Source: Candidatus Alloscillospira gallinarum
GTDB lineage: Bacteria; Bacillota; Clostridia; Oscillospirales; Oscillospiraceae
Direction of reading: 5' to 3'
Assembly (NCBI GenBank): GCA_904420055.1
Contig: CAJFTV010000024.1
Location: 1-31,718, forward strand
DNA length: 31,718 nucleotides
The first letter of the stretch is position 1; every line of letters begins with the position of its first letter. Below, one piece after another: positions 14,739 through 22,274 of this stretch. The position numbers were made by a program, and so were the translations under genes. The notes below the pieces were generated by a model that saw only the letters and a program-made list of their open reading frames with translations, was not told where the DNA came from and searched no databases.

Positions 14739-15545
14739 ATGATTATTATTGGTGAGAAGCTGAATGGTTCCATTCCTTCCTGTGCTAAGGCTATCGCTGC
14801 AAGAGATGCCGAGTACATCAAGGACATTGCCAAGAAACAGGCTGACGCCGGCGCTACCTATATTGATGTCTGCGCCTCCGTCAAAGACAACGAAGTTGAG
14901 ACCTTAAAGTGGATGATTGAGCTCGTTCAGGAAGTCTGCGACACACCTATCTGCGTTGACAGCCCTGACGCTCATGCCTGCGTTGAGGCTATGAAGTACT
15001 GCAACAAGCCCGGCATTATCAACTCCGTTTCCGGTGAGGGCGACAAGATGGACGTTGTTTTCCCTGTTATCGCTGATACAAAATGGGACGTTGTTGCCCT
15101 TCTCTCTGACGACACCGGCATTCCCCAGTCCGCTGCTGACCGTCTGAGAGTTTTCGATAAAATTATGGCTAAGGCTAAGGAGTATGGTATTGCTCCCAGC
15201 CGTATCCACATTGACCCGCTGGTTGAGATGCTCTGCACATCTGAGGACGGTATCGCTATGGTTGTGGAGGTTATCACAACAATCAGAAAGCAGTACCCTG
15301 ACATTCACATCACCGGTGCTGTTTCCAACATCTCTTTCAACCTGCCCGCCCGCAAGATGGTCAACCAGGCTTTCTGCGTACTGGCTATGAACGCAGGTAT
15401 GGACAGTGGTGTTCTTGATCCTCTGAACAGAGACCTCATGGGCATGATTTATGCAACAGAGGCTCTTCTGGGATACGATGATTACTGCATGGAATATATT
15501 GCGGCGTACCGCAACAATATATTTGGTACTCAGCCCAAAGCATAA
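14739..15545 (+). CDS. Methyltetrahydrofolate:corrinoid protein methyltransferase (MtgA/MtvA/AcsE-type)
   Basis: 268 residues, a single pterin-binding (DHPS-like) TIM barrel. It moves a methyl group between a Co(I)/methyl-Co(III) corrinoid protein and THF. By comparison with acetogen AcsE, the folate-binding residues are all in place: Asp74 in CVDS, Asn95 in IINSVSGE, Asp159 in HIDPL and Asn197 in AVSNISF. The following gene encodes the matching corrinoid protein, so a MtgA-type role in demethylation (with an MttB-type substrate enzyme encoded elsewhere) fits better than the CFeSP methyltransferase AcsE, since no acs genes are near. Codons favour GCT, GTT, AAG and GAG far more than the flanking genes, which points to very high expression. 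The ATG follows AAAGGAG at 14721-14727. Confidence 0.9.
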   Translation: MIIIGEKLNGSIPSCAKAIAARDAEYIKDIAKKQADAGATYIDVCASVKDNEVETLKWMIELVQEVCDTPICVDSPDAHACVEAMKYCNKPGIINSVSGEGDKMDVVFPVIADTKWDVVALLSDDTGIPQSAADRLRVFDKIMAKAKEYGIAPSRIHIDPLVEMLCTSEDGIAMVVEVITTIRKQYPDIHITGAVSNISFNLPARKMVNQAFCVLAMNAGMDSGVLDPLNRDLMGMIYATEALLGYDDYCMEYIAAYRNNIFGTQPKA

Positions 15546-15608
15546 GGCTGGTATCACAAAACTTGGGTAAAACCTATATCAGAATATTTTTTCAGGAGGT
15601 TATTTCAC

Positions 15609-16247
15609 ATGTCAAAAATTCAGGAAGTTGCACAGGCAGTAGAACTCGGTAAGGTAAAGCTCATTCAGGGTCTTGTTCAGGAAGCCCTTGATGAGGGCAA
15701 TGATCCCCAGGCTATCCTCAACGAGGGTATGATTGGCGCTATGAACGTTGTTGGCGCAAAGTTCCAGGCTAACGAGATTTTCGTTCCTGAGATGCTTGTT
15801 GCTGCTAAGACAATGAAGAAGGGCGTTGAGGTTCTTCGTCCCCACCTCGCTGGCGACAGCATCGGTGCAAACGGCAAGTTCATCATCGGCACAGTTGCAG
15901 GCGACCTTCACGATATCGGCAAGAACCTTGTTGCTCTGATGGTTGAGTCCGCTGGCTTTGAGGTTATTGACCTTGGCGTTGACGTTCCCGCTGAGACCTT
16001 TGTTAAGGCTATCAAAGAGAACCCTGACTGCAAAGTTGTCGGCGCTTCCGCTCTTCTCACAACAACCATGGATTCACTCCGCAACACCGTTAAGGCTATG
16101 ATTGACGCTGGCTGCAAAGACCAGGTTAAGATCATGGTTGGCGGCGCACCTATCACACAGGCTTTTGCTGATGAAATCGGTGCTGACGCTTACACACCTG
16201 ACGCTGGTGCTGCTGCTGTTAAGGCTAAGGAGCTTGCTGGCTGCTAA
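15609..16247 (+). CDS. Corrinoid (cobalamin-binding) methyl carrier protein, MtgC/MtbC/MttC-type
   Basis: 212 residues. A helical B12-binding cap domain (about 1-85, with GMIGAMNVVGAKFQANEIFVPEM in pieces) precedes a Rossmann B12 domain. The lower axial ligand motif is D99-L-H101-D-I-G104, followed by SAL at 147-149 and VGGAP at 177-181. The protein carries the methyl group between a substrate methyltransferase and the THF methyltransferase encoded 63 bases upstream. The gap between them holds a small stem (15548-15554 with 15576-15582) and a strong TCAGGAGG. It shares the strong codon bias of the preceding gene. The exact family member (methylamine, glycine betaine, other) cannot be told from the carrier alone. 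Confidence 0.93.
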   Translation: MSKIQEVAQAVELGKVKLIQGLVQEALDEGNDPQAILNEGMIGAMNVVGAKFQANEIFVPEMLVAAKTMKKGVEVLRPHLAGDSIGANGKFIIGTVAGDLHDIGKNLVALMVESAGFEVIDLGVDVPAETFVKAIKENPDCKVVGASALLTTTMDSLRNTVKAMIDAGCKDQVKIMVGGAPITQAFADEIGADAYTPDAGAAAVKAKELAGC

Positions 16248-16265
16248 TCACCACAAATTTGCTTT

Positions 16266-16300
16266 AAAATACCCGGCAATTTTTGCCGGGTATTTTCTTT
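16266..16300 (+). terminator. Terminator of the corrinoid protein gene
   Basis: A 14-bp stem, AAAATACCCGGCAA (16266-16279) with TTGCCGGGTATTTT (16283-16296), has a 3-base loop and then CTTT. Confidence 0.92.
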
Positions 16301-16303
16301 TAT

Positions 16304-16337
16304 AAAAATCCGCCGTACAATCAGACGGCGGATTTTT
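16304..16337 (-). terminator. Terminator of the PocR-AraC regulator operon
   Basis: A 13-bp perfect stem, AAAAATCCGCCGT (16304-16316) with its complement (16325-16337), and an 8-base loop. On the minus strand the A run becomes TTTTT. It sits back to back with the corrinoid gene terminator, so the convergent units are insulated. Confidence 0.88.
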
Positions 16338-16343
16338 ACCATT

Positions 16344-16514
16344 TTATCTTTTTTCAGTACCAATGCTGTAAAGTATAAATGAACCCATTACCAAAACCGG
16401 GAACAATATTCTGAGGCACAAGTACGGCCCAAAATCAATATTAGCGTCCAGTACAAGTCCCAGAAACCATGCGGCTATCGACCACAACACAGCGCTTACA
16501 ATCCGCTTTTTCAT
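16344..16514 (-). CDS. Small membrane protein downstream of the PocR-AraC regulator
   Basis: 56 residues from an ATG at 16512-16514 with GGGGG seven bases upstream; in-frame starts further 5' lack such a site. It has a positively charged N-terminus (MKKR) and two hydrophobic segments (about 5-22 and 31-50), joined by a short DANIDFGP loop. It begins 24 bases after the regulator's stop and ends just before the shared terminator, so it is cotranscribed with the regulator. No family is recognised. It could be a transporter fragment, a small regulator of a membrane protein, or simply an unrelated passenger. Confidence 0.65.
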   Translation of the reverse strand: MKKRIVSAVLWSIAAWFLGLVLDANIDFGPYLCLRILFPVLVMGSFILYSIGTEKR

Positions 16515-16537
16515 ATAATCCCCCGTTGCAAGCCACA

Positions 16538-17776
16538 CTATACATCAACATCAAGCCCAAAATAATTTTTCCGGAACTTCTTTGGCGATATACCGGTCTC
16601 TTTCTTAAATACTTTTGAAAAATAGCTCTGATCCTTAAAACCGCAAAGCATTGCAATCTCGGATATTGCAATGCCCTCACGGGTCAGGAGCTTTTTGCTC
16701 TTTTCTATTCTAACATTCGTAATATAATCCGTGAGACTTATACCCGTCTCCTCTTTGAAAATGCTGCTTAGATATGATTTGCTCAGGTACACTTCTCTTG
16801 CAAGGGTATCCAAAGTAAGTTTTTCCTGACAGTTTTTCTTAATGTAATTTGTTATCTTAAACACAACGTCAGAGTGCTTTACCTGCGCCAGATCAAAAGC
16901 CTGGATTATAAAGCGCCTTACTATATCAGAAATCCAAACAGCAAGCTGGTCAACATCGTTGTTGCCCTCTATCTGTCGGATATAGCTTTCAGAAAGGCGA
17001 AATACCTCATTGGAGTCCGCTCCCGCCTCAATGGTAGCACGTGAGAGCATAACAAGCAGCTCCAGCATTCTGGCTTTTATGGAATTTATGTCATAGTTGC
17101 TGTACACGTACACATGGGCCAGCACCTCATTTAGCATGTCGAGGGCCGTATTCTTCTCTCCCCTGAGCACTGCGGCGCGAAGGTCTTTCTCATATGAGAG
17201 CAGTGAATCCGCGTTTTGCGCAGATGTGTCCTCATAGTAGTCCTTTGCCTTATATATTTCCTTTAAGATTTGCTCCTGGTCATACAACAGGTTCCTGTAC
17301 TTCTGCTCTTCAATACCGGAAATCTCAGAGGTCACACATGCCAAAATTTCTGATATATGGCGTACCTCCTGGGTGGTATAGGACTTTAGCTTCATAATTT
17401 CGTCAGCATATTCCGGCATTGGCAGGTCTGAAATTACGTCCTGATACTCTCCCATTACAATCGGTCCAATGGCAAGGCCGCCGGCAAGCGAGCCCATCTC
17501 CGAAGAAATGGACGAGGCAATAAACACAAGTCCCATGGGACAATAATAGATATACTTGCCATTCCAGCGATGGGCTTCATTGCATCCGTAATAACAAGTT
17601 GCAAGCTCATCATGCGGGCCAAAACCGCATTTGTCACAAAAGCTGCAAATCTCCGTCTGTCCGTACATAGTAGGTGCCATATTTTCCGGCACATCTATCA
17701 CATTGCAGGGAACTTTCAGCAGTCCCGAAAAATGACTTTGATATTTTTTACATTTTTCGACCAGTTGTTCAGTCAT
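16538..17776 (-). CDS. AraC family regulator with N-terminal PocR sensory domain
   Basis: 412 residues from the ATG at 17774-17776, with TTGAGGTG upstream; in-frame GTG and TTG codons just before it lie in that site. Residues 1 to about 160 match the PocR ligand-binding domain, with cysteines at about 44, 47, 50, 61, 65 and 79 (CxxCxxC, then CYYGC and YYCPMGL). A helical middle section (about 165-300) follows. The last 100 residues are an AraC double helix-turn-helix (LTLDTLAREVYLSKSYLSSIFK; ISEIAMLCGFKDQSYFSKVFKKETG). Such PocR-AraC proteins often sit beside corrinoid methyltransferase systems and propanediol operons. It is convergent with the methyltransferase-corrinoid genes, its likely targets. 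The ligand is not known. Confidence 0.9.
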   Translation of the reverse strand: MTEQLVEKCKKYQSHFSGLLKVPCNVIDVPENMAPTMYGQTEICSFCDKCGFGPHDELATCYYGCNEAHRWNGKYIYYCPMGLVFIASSISSEMGSLAGGLAIGPIVMGEYQDVISDLPMPEYADEIMKLKSYTTQEVRHISEILACVTSEISGIEEQKYRNLLYDQEQILKEIYKAKDYYEDTSAQNADSLLSYEKDLRAAVLRGEKNTALDMLNEVLAHVYVYSNYDINSIKARMLELLVMLSRATIEAGADSNEVFRLSESYIRQIEGNNDVDQLAVWISDIVRRFIIQAFDLAQVKHSDVVFKITNYIKKNCQEKLTLDTLAREVYLSKSYLSSIFKEETGISLTDYITNVRIEKSKKLLTREGIAISEIAMLCGFKDQSYFSKVFKKETGISPKKFRKNYFGLDVDV

Positions 17777-17818
17777 ATTACACCTCAACACACAAAAAAT
17801 TCACCTGGATTTAACATG

Positions 17819-17847
17819 ATTATACATATACAGATTACAAATTACAA
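17819..17847 (-). promoter_or_regulatory. Promoter of the PocR-AraC regulator
   Basis: On the minus strand: TTGTAA (complement of 17842-17847), 17-bp spacer, perfect TATAAT (complement of 17819-17824). It ends 42 bases before the start codon. Confidence 0.78.
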
Positions 17848-17876
17848 TACACTTTTTGTATTTTATTTTTTGTATT
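17834..17876 (-). repeat. Direct repeats in the regulator promoter, candidate AraC-type sites
   Basis: A tandem heptamer ATTACAA (17834-17840 and 17841-17847, plus-strand sense) covers the -35. Just upstream of it in the minus sense is a perfect 10-bp direct repeat TTTTTGTATT (17853-17862 and 17867-17876), with a period of 14 bp. Direct repeats near -35 are the usual binding pattern for AraC proteins. The rest of the gap down to the rpoD terminator (17877-18008) is AT-rich and shows no gene. Confidence 0.5.
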
Positions 17877-18008
17877 ACATTTCAATTTTGTTAAAAATTT
17901 TATTATTTTTCCTGACAAACATGGTAATTATGTCTATATAAGTCGATGCCACCCAATTATTTTGCCAAAAGTGGATAACAATTATACAAAAATTAATTTT
18001 AAATTTGT

Positions 18009-18041
18009 AAAAAATATTGCGGGCAAAACTGCCCGCAATAT
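18009..18041 (-). terminator. Terminator of the dgt-dnaG-rpoD operon
   Basis: An 11-bp perfect stem, ATATTGCGGGC (18014-18024) with GCCCGCAATAT (18031-18041), and a 6-base loop. On the minus strand it is followed by TTTTT. Confidence 0.9.
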
Positions 18042-18083
18042 CCCAGCGTCTTATTATTTAAATTTTGCAGGTATTCCGCCATT

Positions 18084-19271
18084 TCAGTTTAAAAAGTCCT
18101 TCAGTCTTTTGCTCCTGCTTGGGTGACGGAGCTTTCTGAGAGCCTTCGCTTCAATCTGACGTATGCGCTCACGTGTTACGTTAAACTCCTTGCCTACCTC
18201 TTCAAGTGTCCTTGTACGACCGTCCTCAAGTCCAAACCGGAGTTTTAATACCTTCGCTTCCCTTGGCGTAAGGGTGCTGAGTACTTCGGTGAGCTGTTCC
18301 TTGAGCAGCGTATAAGAAGCTGCTTCTGCCGGTTCTGACGCGTCCTCGTCCGGAATAAAGTCTCCTAAATGGCTGTCCTCCTCCTCGCCTATCGGCGTCT
18401 CAAGGGAAACAGGTTCCTGAGCAATTTTCAGAATATCCCGTACTTTTTCAACAGGCATCGCCATCTCCTCTGCAATCTCCTCCGGAGTTGGGTCGTGCCC
18501 CAGTTCCTGAAGAAGCTGACGGGAAATGCGCATAACCTTGTTTATAGTCTCCACCATATGCACGGGTATTCTTATTGTCCTGGCCTGGTCGGCAATCGCC
18601 CTTGTGATTGCCTGCCGTATCCACCATGTGGCATATGTGGAAAATTTGTATCCCTTAGTATAATCAAACTTCTCCACAGCCTTTATAAGCCCCAGGTTGC
18701 CCTCCTGTATAAGGTCAAGGAACAGCATACCCCTGCCAACATAACGCTTTGCAATGCTCACCACGAGCCTCAAATTGGCCTCTGCCATTATCTTCTTTGC
18801 CTTTTCGTCGCCTTCAGCCATTTTTCTGGCAAGTTCTACCTCCTCGTCCGCTGTGAGCAGAGGCACCTTGCCTATCTCCTTTAAGTACATGCGCACCGGG
18901 TCATCAACGCTGAAGTTGTCGACCAGGCTCTCCGGGTCTACGAGTTCCTCCTCCGTCATATTTTCAATTTCCTGGAGCTCTTCAATCTCGGGGGAAATTT
19001 CGTCCGGCGGTATGTCTATAAACTCTTCGCTGGACATGGTCTCGATGCCAAGGTTTTCAAGGGTATCATAGAACTTATCTATCTGCTCCTGCTCAAGGTT
19101 CATTTCCTCAAGTACGTCAAGCAGTTCCTTTGAGCCCAGATGTCCTCGTTTTTTTCCTTCCTCAATAAGTGCATTCAGCTTTTCCATGTTAAGCTGCTCT
19201 TTTGTTTTTTCATCTTCACGTTTTGAAGTATCCGCTGCCTTTGCAGAGTGTGCTTTTTTGCTCTCAGCCAT
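18084..19271 (-). CDS. rpoD: RNA polymerase primary sigma factor (sigma-A)
   Basis: 395 residues. Region 1.2 (about 121-150, DDPVRMYLKEIGKVPLLT) is followed by region 2 (about 160-240), with NLRLVVSIAKRYVGRGMLFLDLIQEGNLGL and the -10 recognition helix YKFSTYATWWIRQAITRA. Region 3 and region 4 (about 333-393) follow, the latter with the -35 helix VTRERIRQIEAKALRKLRHP. The short acidic N-terminal region is typical of Firmicutes sigma-A. The ATG is two bases after the dnaG stop, and its GGAGGA site lies inside the end of dnaG, so the two are coupled. This is the conserved macromolecular-synthesis operon order. The promoters listed in this window fit the hexamers this factor reads. Confidence 0.98.
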   Translation of the reverse strand: MAESKKAHSAKAADTSKREDEKTKEQLNMEKLNALIEEGKKRGHLGSKELLDVLEEMNLEQEQIDKFYDTLENLGIETMSSEEFIDIPPDEISPEIEELQEIENMTEEELVDPESLVDNFSVDDPVRMYLKEIGKVPLLTADEEVELARKMAEGDEKAKKIMAEANLRLVVSIAKRYVGRGMLFLDLIQEGNLGLIKAVEKFDYTKGYKFSTYATWWIRQAITRAIADQARTIRIPVHMVETINKVMRISRQLLQELGHDPTPEEIAEEMAMPVEKVRDILKIAQEPVSLETPIGEEEDSHLGDFIPDEDASEPAEAASYTLLKEQLTEVLSTLTPREAKVLKLRFGLEDGRTRTLEEVGKEFNVTRERIRQIEAKALRKLRHPSRSKRLKDFLN

Positions 19272-19273
19272 AA

Positions 19274-21022
19274 TTACTGTCCTCCATACCCTTTCTTTTC
19301 TTTATACATTTCCGCTATTGCGCGCAAATCGTCTTTTGATGTTTTTTTCAGATTTTCCGTTTTGATTTTTTCTATGTAGTCAGAAATTGATTTTTCACCG
19401 TCCGGCACCGACTCTGGCCGCTGCACTATTTGCGCCAGATGTTCCGCCTGCTCACGCTCAAGTCCCGCCGACAATGCGCCTACGCTTATATCGCGCCCGG
19501 ACTTTATTCTCTCCATTATTTCCCGGAAAAGCGCCCCCAGAAACGGAGAGGAAAATTCCTCTGCCGACAGCTTCCCTGTTTTGCCCGCAAGCTCCGGGTC
19601 CAAAAGAAGCAGCCTTATAACTCCTTCCTCTGCCGCGGCAGACACAACGCTGTCATAACGCAGTTCGCGGCTTTTGGCCTGGTATTCGTCCTTTGGCCTC
19701 ATCATTTTCTCCTCGCGTTTTTTCTTCTCCTGGGCTATCAGCCGCCGCCGTGCCTTGCTTACCTCAGAGACTACAGACTGTGACGAAACCCCCATCTCCT
19801 GTGCAACCTTTCCGGCATATATCTCACGTTCAAGAGAGCTGGGCAGTCCCGCCAGCATATTTACCGCCCGGCGCATGTATTGCAGCTTGCCGTCATCGGT
19901 AGTAGTATCAAATCCGCTTTTGAGCGTCTCTAACCTATATTCTATGTGATTTTCACTCGATTCTATAAGTCTTTTAAATGCTTCGGCACCCTTTTCTCGA
20001 ATAAATTCGTCCGGGTCTTTAGCTCCGTAAACCCGGAGCACCTTCACCTCAAGGCCATTTTCCTCTAAAATTCCTATGGCCCGCTGTGCCGCTTTAACAC
20101 CCGCGCCGTCAGAATCGTATGCAATAATCACCCGGCTCGTGTACCGGGAAATAAGCTTCGCCTGCTCCGGGGTGAGAGATGTGCCGAGAGAGGCCACCGC
20201 GCAGTCAAATCCCGCCTGATGCAATGAAACGACGTCCACATTGCCCTCTGCCAAGATTATCATGCCCAATTTTGACTTTTTTGCCAGATTCATTGCAAAA
20301 AGATTTCGGCTTTTGCTGAAAACCGGCGTATCGGCAGAGTTTAAATATTTAGGCTCGTTATCCCCCAGCGCCCGCCCGGAAAACGCAATTACGTTTCCCT
20401 TTATATCAATAACCGGGAACATAAGACGGTTTCGGAATGTGTCGTAAAACCCGCCGCTCTTTCCACGTTTACAAAGGCCAGCAATAAAAAGCTCCTGATA
20501 CGTATATCCCTTGGCCGTGAGCGCATCGCACAGGGCAGTCCACCTGTCCGGCGCCGCGCCAAGTCCAAACCTACGTACCATTTTTTGAGAAATACCACGG
20601 TTTTTTATGTACTGCTGGGCCGGGGCTCCCTCCGGCTTTGACAACATATCAAAATAAAACCGCGCCGCGTCCCTATTGGCGTCAAGAAGTCTCGCCCGGC
20701 GGTTTTTTACCTCCGGTGGAGTGTCGTCATCCGGTACCTGTATTCCGGCGCGCTTTGCAAGGAACTCAACCGCCTCTCTAAAACCAAGGCCCTCAATCTC
20801 CATAATGAAGTTTATAACTCCGCCGCCCTTGCCGCAGCCAAAGCAGTGGTAAATCTGCTTGTCCACGCTCACGGAAAAAGACGGAGTTTTCTCATTGTGA
20901 AACGGGCAGAGGCCAAACATGTTGTTTCCGCTCCGCTTTGTAAGCTGCACATAACTTCCAACCACGTCCACAATATCGTTTCTCGCCACAAGCTCTTCGA
21001 GAAATGATTCAGAAAATGCCAA
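19274..21022 (-). CDS. dnaG: DNA primase
   Basis: 582 residues if the TTG at 21020-21022 is used. That start gives the family's normal N-terminus (MAFSESFLEELVARNDIVDVV) and has GGAAGGGAG eight bases upstream. A second TTG eleven codons earlier gives an unusual extension. The CHC2-type zinc ribbon uses Cys39, His42, Cys60 and Cys63. The TOPRIM core shows EGNVDVVSLHQAG, ASLGTSLT and the metal-binding AYDSDGAG. The C-terminal part is the DnaB-interaction region, which is poorly conserved. It synthesises RNA primers at the replication fork. It is cotranscribed with dgt upstream and rpoD downstream. Confidence 0.97.
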   Translation of the reverse strand: MAFSESFLEELVARNDIVDVVGSYVQLTKRSGNNMFGLCPFHNEKTPSFSVSVDKQIYHCFGCGKGGGVINFIMEIEGLGFREAVEFLAKRAGIQVPDDDTPPEVKNRRARLLDANRDAARFYFDMLSKPEGAPAQQYIKNRGISQKMVRRFGLGAAPDRWTALCDALTAKGYTYQELFIAGLCKRGKSGGFYDTFRNRLMFPVIDIKGNVIAFSGRALGDNEPKYLNSADTPVFSKSRNLFAMNLAKKSKLGMIILAEGNVDVVSLHQAGFDCAVASLGTSLTPEQAKLISRYTSRVIIAYDSDGAGVKAAQRAIGILEENGLEVKVLRVYGAKDPDEFIREKGAEAFKRLIESSENHIEYRLETLKSGFDTTTDDGKLQYMRRAVNMLAGLPSSLEREIYAGKVAQEMGVSSQSVVSEVSKARRRLIAQEKKKREEKMMRPKDEYQAKSRELRYDSVVSAAAEEGVIRLLLLDPELAGKTGKLSAEEFSSPFLGALFREIMERIKSGRDISVGALSAGLEREQAEHLAQIVQRPESVPDGEKSISDYIEKIKTENLKKTSKDDLRAIAEMYKEKKGYGGQ

Positions 21023-21073
21023 GCGTCTCACTCCCTTCCTATGGCGCTCTGACAAACTCTCGTGTAACTCAAA

Positions 21074-22087
21074 CTATTTTATCTGCCACGACATCGGTAT
21101 AAACAGCTCACAGTGCTTGTCAATGCAGTACTTATCCGTCATTCCCGATATGTAGTCGCACACCGCCCTCTCGGGGCCGTCTGTCTCACAGATGCTCAAA
21201 TATTCCTCCGGCAGTCTGTCCGTGTTCTTAATGTAATACTCATATATACCGCTTATAATGCCGTATACCTTCGTCTCCTCGCTCTTTGCTTTCATGTTCT
21301 TATATACAGCCTGATACATAAAGTTGTGAAAGCTCTCAACCACAAACGTCATATCAGGGCTCATAATTATGTCGCCCTTTCCCATGCTGTTCTCAACAAT
21401 ATTTTTGACAATTGTGTCTATCCTGTTTCCGTATCCGCTGCCAATGGCACAGGTTATCTCCTCCGGGATATCCTCTTCGCGCAAAATCCCGGCCCTTACC
21501 GCGTCGTCAACATCGTGGTTTATGTACGCCACCCTGTCGGCTATCTTCACAACTCTCCCCTCAAGTGTCGCCGCCGGTGGGTCAACCGTGTGCCGTACTA
21601 TTCCGTCCCTCACCTCATATGTGAGGTTAAGTCCGCGGCCGTCCTTTTCCAGCCGCTCCACTACCCTGAGGCTCTGTTCGTAGTGCCTGAAACCGCCGCA
21701 GTCCGCCATTATAGTATTAAGCGCACGTTCACCGGCGTGGCCAAACGGGGTATGCCCCAAGTCATGTCCAAAGGCAATTGCCTCTGCCAGGTCTTCATTC
21801 AGCTCCAGCGACCGCGCAATCGTCCTTGCTAAACGCATAACCTCAAGGGTGTGGGTCATACGCGTCCTGTAGTGGTCTCCCTCCGGCTGGAGGAACACCT
21901 GTGTCTTGTGTTTAAGGCGCCGAAACGCCTTGCTGTGTATTATCCTGTCGGTATCACGCTGAAAACATGTGCGCAGGTCACACTCCTCTTCCGGGCGCTC
22001 GCGCCCTTTAGAGTTTTCAGACAGCACACCGTACTCCGATATCAGCGCTCTTTCAGCGAGCTGCCGCTTCTCTCTTGGTAACAACAT
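21074..22087 (-). CDS. dgt: Deoxyguanosinetriphosphate triphosphohydrolase-like protein
   Basis: 337 residues, HD superfamily, hydrolysing dNTPs to deoxynucleoside and triphosphate. The N-terminal RRLKHKTQVFLQPEGDHYRTRMTHTLEV carries the first metal His (about 79). The HD pair is His108-Asp109 in AFGHDLGHTPFGHAGE. The distal Asp is in YINHDVDDAVRAG. Length fits the short, clostridial dgt-like branch, not E. coli Dgt. The ATG at 22085-22087 follows AAAGGTGGTGG. It is the first gene of the dgt-dnaG-rpoD operon. The 51-base gap to dnaG holds no terminator. Confidence 0.94.
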   Translation of the reverse strand: MLLPREKRQLAERALISEYGVLSENSKGRERPEEECDLRTCFQRDTDRIIHSKAFRRLKHKTQVFLQPEGDHYRTRMTHTLEVMRLARTIARSLELNEDLAEAIAFGHDLGHTPFGHAGERALNTIMADCGGFRHYEQSLRVVERLEKDGRGLNLTYEVRDGIVRHTVDPPAATLEGRVVKIADRVAYINHDVDDAVRAGILREEDIPEEITCAIGSGYGNRIDTIVKNIVENSMGKGDIIMSPDMTFVVESFHNFMYQAVYKNMKAKSEETKVYGIISGIYEYYIKNTDRLPEEYLSICETDGPERAVCDYISGMTDKYCIDKHCELFIPMSWQIK

Positions 22088-22190
22088 TCCACCACCTTTA
22101 TTGCCGCATAAATTTCTCTCTACTTATTATTACGACGAAAAAACTTTAAACCCTTTAATTTATTTCAGTTTTTTCAAAAAACCCCTAAAT

Positions 22191-22223
22191 TAAAGACCCC
22201 ACAATATGGAAGTGGAGTCTTTA
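22191..22223 (-). terminator. Terminator downstream of der
   Basis: A 12-position stem with one C/A mismatch, TAAAGACCCCAC (22191-22202) with GTGGAGTCTTTA (22212-22223). The minus-strand tail TTTAATTTAGGGG is only partly T-rich. It lies 51 bases past the der stop and also insulates the following dgt operon. Confidence 0.72.
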
Positions 22224-22274
22224 AAACAATTTCACAGTTTTCTCCGTCAAATGCTCAGCTCACAAACCTGCTTC

